From contig NC_073691.1 in the NCBI RefSeq assembly GCF_029784155.1, positions 128,464,714 through 128,528,713 on the forward strand: a DNA stretch of 64,000 nucleotides. The letters are read 5' to 3'. Shown here piece by piece: positions 57,858-64,000 of the stretch. Both the position numbers and the translations under genes were made by a program. The DNA is from Uranotaenia lowii. Its lineage: Eukaryota > Arthropoda > Insecta > Diptera > Culicidae. The notes beneath the pieces are model-generated. The model saw only the letters and a list, made by a program, of their open reading frames with translations. It did not search any database and was not told the origin of the DNA. How positions within the stretch are numbered: the stretch's first letter is position 1; every line of letters starts with the position of its first letter.

Positions 57858-60800
57858 AGTTTAAAATATTTCGTTCGCGATTTATGTCAAAAAGCTATGA
57901 GCTGTATCTTTCTGATAGCTTTTCGATTGCATATGTGTTGGGGTTTCTTGGAAACGGTAAGCAATTATTTATTCTGTTCCGTGCTTTAAGTTTTAGTTAT
58001 TTTAGAAATTGAATTTTCAAACTTCAAAAGTCTCAATGCCCTCTACCATCAACTCATATGTCGCAAAATTGGCACAGATGCCTTCAAAATTAAATGAATT
58101 GAAATATTTTCTGCACAAAAAGTATTCCTGTTTATTGTGTGACATTCCTTTCGGTCCTTACTCTTTCTCGGTCTGTGGCACACAAAACTAAGGCCGAGAT
58201 TTCCCGAAATGCAATAAAATAGGAAACGACATGCTCTGCAGCTTCCTGGTGCCAAGTTGGTATTGTTTCGACTTTGACTTCCTCGGAAAAACAACGGTAA
58301 CGTGGCTTCTAACCAACGTGCTCTGCTGCTACACGCCATTAGTTAGTTTCTTCGCTGCTGGTGTTTCAATGAGTGGTGGAAAGGTAAAGTCTTTCCAACT
58401 CATAACAATCCGTGTCCCTGCCAAGAATTCAAAACCGAAAGCATATTCCGAATGTAGCCAGTCAATGTGTTTAAACACAATATGACACATTTCTCTAGCT
58501 TTCTGGATCTAAAACGACAAAAAATTACACCATAATATCAAGGGTAGTGGCTCTAGATTTGAAATTCAAATGATCATATAGGGCTCTGTTAAAATGGCTG
58601 AATGTATGTCCTCCCACCTTACCTAGTTTTATTTGAAAGAGACCGAGAAAAAGTAAGTTTCCTCGGGTTTGTGTCACCTCGCGCGTTCGGAGGATATTTG
58701 CTTCCAGCATCCTTCTCGCTTTTATTTGTTTCATATGTGGTCTGGTTTTGTTCTGTTTTCGTTCCTTTTTTCGACTAGATACTTTTTTTCCTGCGCCCAG
58801 GCATTCCCGGAAAACGGGTGGAAGAATATTGTGCCGGTTGCTTCCGACCTAGATTGTACCTTCCGAAGACCTGCTAGCCCTTTGGATGCAGAGATAAGTT
58901 TGTAGGGGGGAAAAGGTTTCTATGCCGTGCCTTCCGAAAAAAATTCATACGGGTTTCGTAGCACTTCAGTTAGAACATTTAATCAAAGGAAAAAAATAAG
59001 TTGAGACCTGCTGTCCAAGCGATTTTAATTGCACATCTGTAGTGATGCAAATGCGTCATTTAAACGATCCGGTTCGAAGGACCATAATCAGTGCAAAATG
59101 GAGCTCCATAGTTTTAAAGTATTAAAATACTGAAATAAGATCAGTTATCAGTTTTCCAAATAAGGGTAATCCGAACCCAGATTCAAAAATGTTGATTCAT
59201 ATTTAAAATTCAGATTGAATTTCAAAATTTAGATTCAAAATCTTGAAGTTCCGATTCAGGCTAGCTTCATCTAGTGTTGTTCTAATTCTAATTCCGTTGG
59301 GACCATTCGCTTGACCTACTTTCGATCCATTTCGTCACAACCGCTCAGTTTTCAGGAAATAAACAGCACCACGAACAAGATCAAACTGGAAAAAAATCCC
59401 CTCAAGTGCGCGCAAATTACAAATTACGCAACCGACAATTGAGCGCACACTTTATTAGTCGTTCATTGTGAGTGTGCTTAGCAGCTCGCATATTTTTTTT
59501 GTACCAAAGAAGAGTGGAGACGTACGACGACTCTCAGCAAGCCAAGCGCCACTTGTGTTATCATCGTCATCGTTGTCGTCTCAGTAGACTTCCCATTTTC
59601 GTATATTACTTATACAGTCACTTTTCAAGTCGGACTTATCAACAAGAAAAAAAAAGGAAAACGAATGGGAAGTCCGCAACGCGTCGGTTGAGAGTTTTTT
59701 TTTGTTGGTTCATTTCATTCTCAATTTCAACCTAACCACAAATTACTCTTTCCTTTTCTGCGGTTAAGAATTCATAATTTCCATTACCGCTTCCGCGCAT
59801 ATGTGCTGCTTTTATTTTGTTTCTTTCTCTTGTTCGGACTGTTTCTTTTTTTTTTTTGGGGGGGGGGCACTTGTTGTTTCAACAGCTTCCAAGTGCCCAT
59901 CGACACGCCGTTTAATAGAGAAGCATAGCGAACCGATTTCGAATCAAGTTTCCGTTAGTGTACTGTAGAAACCAGTTAAATTCTGAAGCGTGAATCAAAA
60001 ATCAAAAGATGAACTCAGAATTGGGTGTGGCGTCCAATGTCAGTTTTCCGCTTTTGGGCTCCTGCTGCTAGTAGTTGAATATAATCTAATTTTGTCTTTC
60101 TCAGTGGGGCTGTCAACACTTCCATTCCTGTCCTTCCCAAACGTGGTTCGTTCAAAAAAAGAGAAGCCCCCATTTACACAACCAAACGAATGTCAAAAAA
60201 AGTGCATAAAAAATCTAAATCAAATTTTGCAACCATATTTTCTCCGTATCCGGTGGACAATTACCTTGCTCCACTAACTATACAGTGGACGAAGTCTCTC
60301 AGCAAGGTTTCTCAATCTAGAATCGACCCAAATTCGAGGGGGTGGCCTAGTCATTTCCTTACCGAGGGACACAACTATCACCACCTAAATGTGTCGAATA
60401 GGACGACGACAGACCCAATCGAACGGAAGACGCCATCAGGCCTGGTTTGCCCTGCCGACGAGCTGGAATTATGGTTATCCAACTGTAAATCGGATGATTA
60501 CAGCTCCCGGAAAAGTTCGTTTTGGGCCATTGATCATAGCCAACATTGAATAGAACGATCCAAATCCAAATAACAAGGATTTTTTGCACTTAGAAGGCTG
60601 TGCTCGATGTAGAGATGTGCGTTGCTAGGTACCTAAATGTTTTTCAAAACAAATATTGATTATAGATCAATTTTGAAAAAAAGTTGTAATTTTGTTTATG
60701 AAATTCCGCCAAAGTTGGTTGTTTTCGCAAGGTTCCGAAATTATCGTTTCTATTCGGTACATCCGTTTCAAAGAACATTCCGCTGGCTGACATATGTGGC

Positions 60801-63509
60801 ATTCTTGTGACGGTTGTTTATAACCACGTGCTTTTGATAGAGTTTAGTCTGATTTCAGCATGGAGATTCTAAGTAGGTACCAGCTCAAAGAGGAAGGGAG
60901 TTCCGTGTCAAAGCAGCGATTCGAAAATCGACAAATCAAAAAAGATAACATTGGAGACGCAAGCTGATCGAGGTCTCACTGTTTAGAGATGAGGACCAAG
61001 CAGAGAATTATGACAATGGCACAGTCAAAACGGTTAGTATTTTTTTTTAACTAAAAAAAGAGTTATAGGTAACTGTAGTCGAGACAGTTCGATTGAATAT
61101 TTTCTGTACTCGAGGCAGAAGAGTGTAGTTTTATCTAAGCTTGCCAAAATTTTTTAGCACGTATCTTGGACAAATCTGGTCAATTTTATATAATAATTCG
61201 GACATTTTGTTTCAAAATTGACGACCAAAAATCCGGGCAAATTTGGTCAAAACCCAGAAAGTAATCAACAAAAAACTTGAAACTGTTCCACAGATTTTAA
61301 ATCGTATCTAAGGCTTCCAAAAAAACCTTTCAAGATTATTTTAAGAAAACTTTTACAACAAATTTCGTTTTGGAGGCATAGATATTAACAACACAATTTG
61401 TTTTTTTTAATGTTTGGTAAAAACTGTTTTTTTTTTTTTTTTGTAGTACCCCTTGGTGAAAAAAAAAAACTGTTTTTTAGATATGTATATAATTTAGTAT
61501 TCAATAGCAAGCTCGGACGCATCCAAATTACAAAAAAAAAGAAGTTATCAAATCAATTTCAAATTGCAAACAACAAACTAAGTTTCGTGATTGCCCAATC
61601 TACCATTCGGCTAAAACGGATTAAAATCGAAATTTAACGTCTTTAATTTATTAAGTTTACTTGCCTGATTTTATTGATCGCATCTGCATGTGTGGCAGTT
61701 CAGGAGAAGTTTAAACCAAGTGACCAACTGTAGCCCAAGGGTCATCAAACGTAAACAGAATACAACTCTGCTCACATTCAGCAGCACTTCTACTAAATGC
61801 CACCACAAATGGTCAGATAATCAAGACGATATCCATCGTTGGCATCGGTCGTGCGGTGTTGACATTTAGTGATAATGGTTATTGTGGTGGCTCGATTCAC
61901 TTCAGCACTGCCGCCTGGTGATGGTTACTTTCACTTCATAATATCAGAAGGTGAAGGATGTCGAAAGACCGTCCATCCAGTCCAGTTCTGGGCACCTGTA
62001 TAAACTAATCGTACCCCAAGGAATGAACAAACACCCGAACAGCCTCTAACTATTTCAATATAATTCATTAGATGGGCCAGCACCATCATTGCTCGCTCGG
62101 TCCGTTCCGGGTCATCATTGGTGGTAATTACTTCAGAGAATGAAAGCGGTAGTTATTCATTCATGCCATCCATTCATTCATTAATAGCAACATAGCTCCG
62201 AGCTCCTAGTTTGTAGGTGGATAACGGTACGAAAGAATGCAAACGATTCGTTCGGAAGGGGTGAGTGAATCATAAGTGCTTCGTTAGATGCAATCAAATA
62301 TACTGAAAAAGCTCAATCTGACCTCATAAAAATCAATTTTTGATGTTGTTAACACTCTCCTATGGAAACATAAAATTTTGCATTACTTTTCAAAATCAGA
62401 ATTTGGAATCTGAACTCAGGATCAGAGTTTAGAATCCAAGTTAAGGATCAGTGTTTGGAACCAAATATTAAAATAACATTAAGAATTGAACTTAAATAAA
62501 AATACAGTGTCGGACGAAACCAACTTTCATAAAAATTAAATCAAGCTTCAATACTCACTCTAGGGTAAACAAAAACAACGGTATAAATGGTTAAAAAAAG
62601 TAATTGTATGAAAGTATTAATCACCGTAATTTATGATTATCTATTACCTAATTTTATCGGTAAAAAGTTATGTCCTTGTAAGTAAGAACATCTTAAGATT
62701 ATGAAATTTTATAGACGGATAGAAAGTTGAAAGAAAAGAAACCTGGTGAAAATGAGCGGTAGAATTCATTTAGAAGCACCAGGCTGGAACAAATATCAAT
62801 TTTTTCTTTTGTCACCCCTACCTTCGAAATTTCCAAAACACCCGAAGGGGAGAGTAAATAATGTTTGAAGAATTTTATGTAAATTTCGTTAAAAAATGCT
62901 GTTGAAACTTACGGCACAGCCACAAACTTTTGCTGCCACGAGCAGAACCAAAACATTGTTTTTTTGGTTCCTCTTGCTATGCCCAATTCACAATCGAGAA
63001 CAATAGATCAATGCAAGGCGGGTAAAGCTTCAGGTGTGTTCTTATATCAATGCACGGAATCGTCCATCTTGTGACAGGCAATCGTTTGCCTACTTTTCCA
63101 CAATATGCACCCACCCTACTGACCCACCCTGGATCAATGATTGCTGATGACAGGTGATGATGATAAACGCGGTACAAATTTGTATATCATCACACGGTTA
63201 GGCGAGAATACTCAAATTGGGTTTGTGGTAACACAACAGTGTGGCCAGATATTTTGGGTAAGGGTATCAAAGTACTCATTGAGAAATGAGTACTTTCCTG
63301 GTGAGAAAGTATGATAAGTGGAGAGTGACACAATAGCAATCGCTTATTAATATAGTTGTATTCTAATGATCTCACAGACAAAACTGAATTCCACCAGGGT
63401 AGCCTGCCTGTCTCCACGTTTCAAAGGACTGAGTAACCTTAACTACTCCAACCCCTGTTGTGTACAAGTTCATTCTTTACCAGCAAACACAGACCCCCAA
63501 AACCACTGA
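57858..63509. other. Mostly single-copy non-coding DNA
   Basis: No gene or transposon recognised. Isolated degenerate relatives of the 13-mer occur at about 59160-59270 and 62395-62460 (GATTCAAAAT, GAATCTGAACTC). There is a G-run at 59861-59870, T- and A-runs near 61420-61470 and ATTC repeats near 62160. The open frames at 58009, 58669, 59472, 59990, 60190 and 63190 overlap others and show no family motif. Confidence 0.4.
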
Positions 63510-63929
63510 AACCTGCGTTTTCAACAGGTTACGGGAACAGATACATCTGAAAACGGAAATTTTGAGTATGTTCGAGAGGGGTACTATCAAGTTGCGGTTA
63601 GCAAGTGGAGCAGCCAGCAGCTGAACAAGAAGAGGGCCACCAGTCAGAAGGACCAGCCTGCGCCGAGACGACCCAGCCCAGAGAGACCAGCCAGAGAACC
63701 ACCACCCCGGAAAGGTTCGCGGATCGAGAGGGTTAATCTCGATGCCGTCACGAGCCAAGCTGCGATTTGCATACGTGAGCCTACGTCTGACGGCCGGGAG
63801 CAATCTCTGGATCCGCAACCGGGCAGCGTGAAGGTCCGAAGGTCCACCGTTAGGAACATCCTGGAAGAGTTGGTGGGAGCTGCTAGCCGAGAGGGTTACT
63901 CTCGTGCTCTGGTTGTGCATTACTGTTAG
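63510..63929 (+). other. Unrecognised open frame of 139 codons without ATG
   Basis: Between TGA (63507-63509) and TAG (63927-63929) the frame is open but has no Met. Composition is hydrophilic: YYQVAVSKWSSQQLNKK, a Pro/Arg-rich stretch (RRPSPERPAREPPPRKG), then TVRNILEELVGAASREGYS. An acceptor-like TTTTCAACAG ends at 63529. GC is clearly higher than in the preceding kilobases. It could be an exon or a retroelement Gag fragment. The opposite strand is also open (63477-63959), so coding is not proven. Confidence 0.25.
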
Positions 63930-64000
63930 CATGCTCGAGCACAGCTGGAAGCAGTTCATTGACCGTTGGCAGACGTGGTTTGGGCAACGGTTAGTCGCCA

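Overview
The window is eukaryotic, almost certainly from a mosquito (Culicidae) or a close dipteran relative. It has spliced genes with GT-AG introns, AT-rich non-coding DNA, LINE retrotransposons of mosquito type, and several copies of a DD37E Tc1/mariner-like transposon, a lineage first described in mosquitoes. No prokaryotic or viral gene, CRISPR array or rRNA gene was seen.

The only convincing host gene is pasilla (ps; NOVA1/NOVA2 in vertebrates), a three-KH-domain RNA-binding splicing regulator on the minus strand. Four coding exons are resolved, with matching splice phases: 15028-14822 (KH1), 14013-13373 (end of KH1 plus KH2), 12935-12422 (Ala-rich linker and start of KH3) and 4460-4198 (rest of KH3 and C-terminus). 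The first resolved exon begins inside a codon, so at least one upstream coding exon is missing. It probably lies beyond position 64000, which would make 15029-64000 largely one huge 5' intron; that is inference. The 3' UTR runs below 4198.

The rest is a graveyard of mobile elements. 4.9-8.2 kb: a decayed LINE in the 8-kb ps intron. 15.3-19 kb: nested MITEs and a 2.6-kb element with 600-bp inverted arms. 20.4-22.2 kb: a tRNA-like SINE head and a LINE-type insertion with a 23-bp target duplication. 23-25, 32.9-34.1 and 52.8-54.1 kb: three copies of one DD37E transposon family. 34.4-36.6 kb: a fourth, older DD37E-type element holding two later insertions. 30.4-32.0 and 57.1-57.9 kb: two arrays of the same 13-bp satellite unit. 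38.1-43.9 kb: a full-length LINE with two intact ORFs, the only element that looks recently active. 46.5-46.9 kb: a broken copy of the signal peptidase subunit gene SPCS3/Spase22-23 that keeps its intron. 48.4-49.2 kb: a foldback hairpin. 50.5-55.7 kb: a LINE 3' fragment, two truncated mariner-type transposases and another foldback arm. 55.7-63.5 kb is mostly single-copy DNA with no recognisable gene.

I found no new enzymatic or defence system. The most interesting points are the order of the nested insertions, the intact LINE, the intron-bearing SPCS3 pseudogene, the paired 13-bp satellites, and YCAY-rich tracts on the ps sense strand that could bind Pasilla protein itself.
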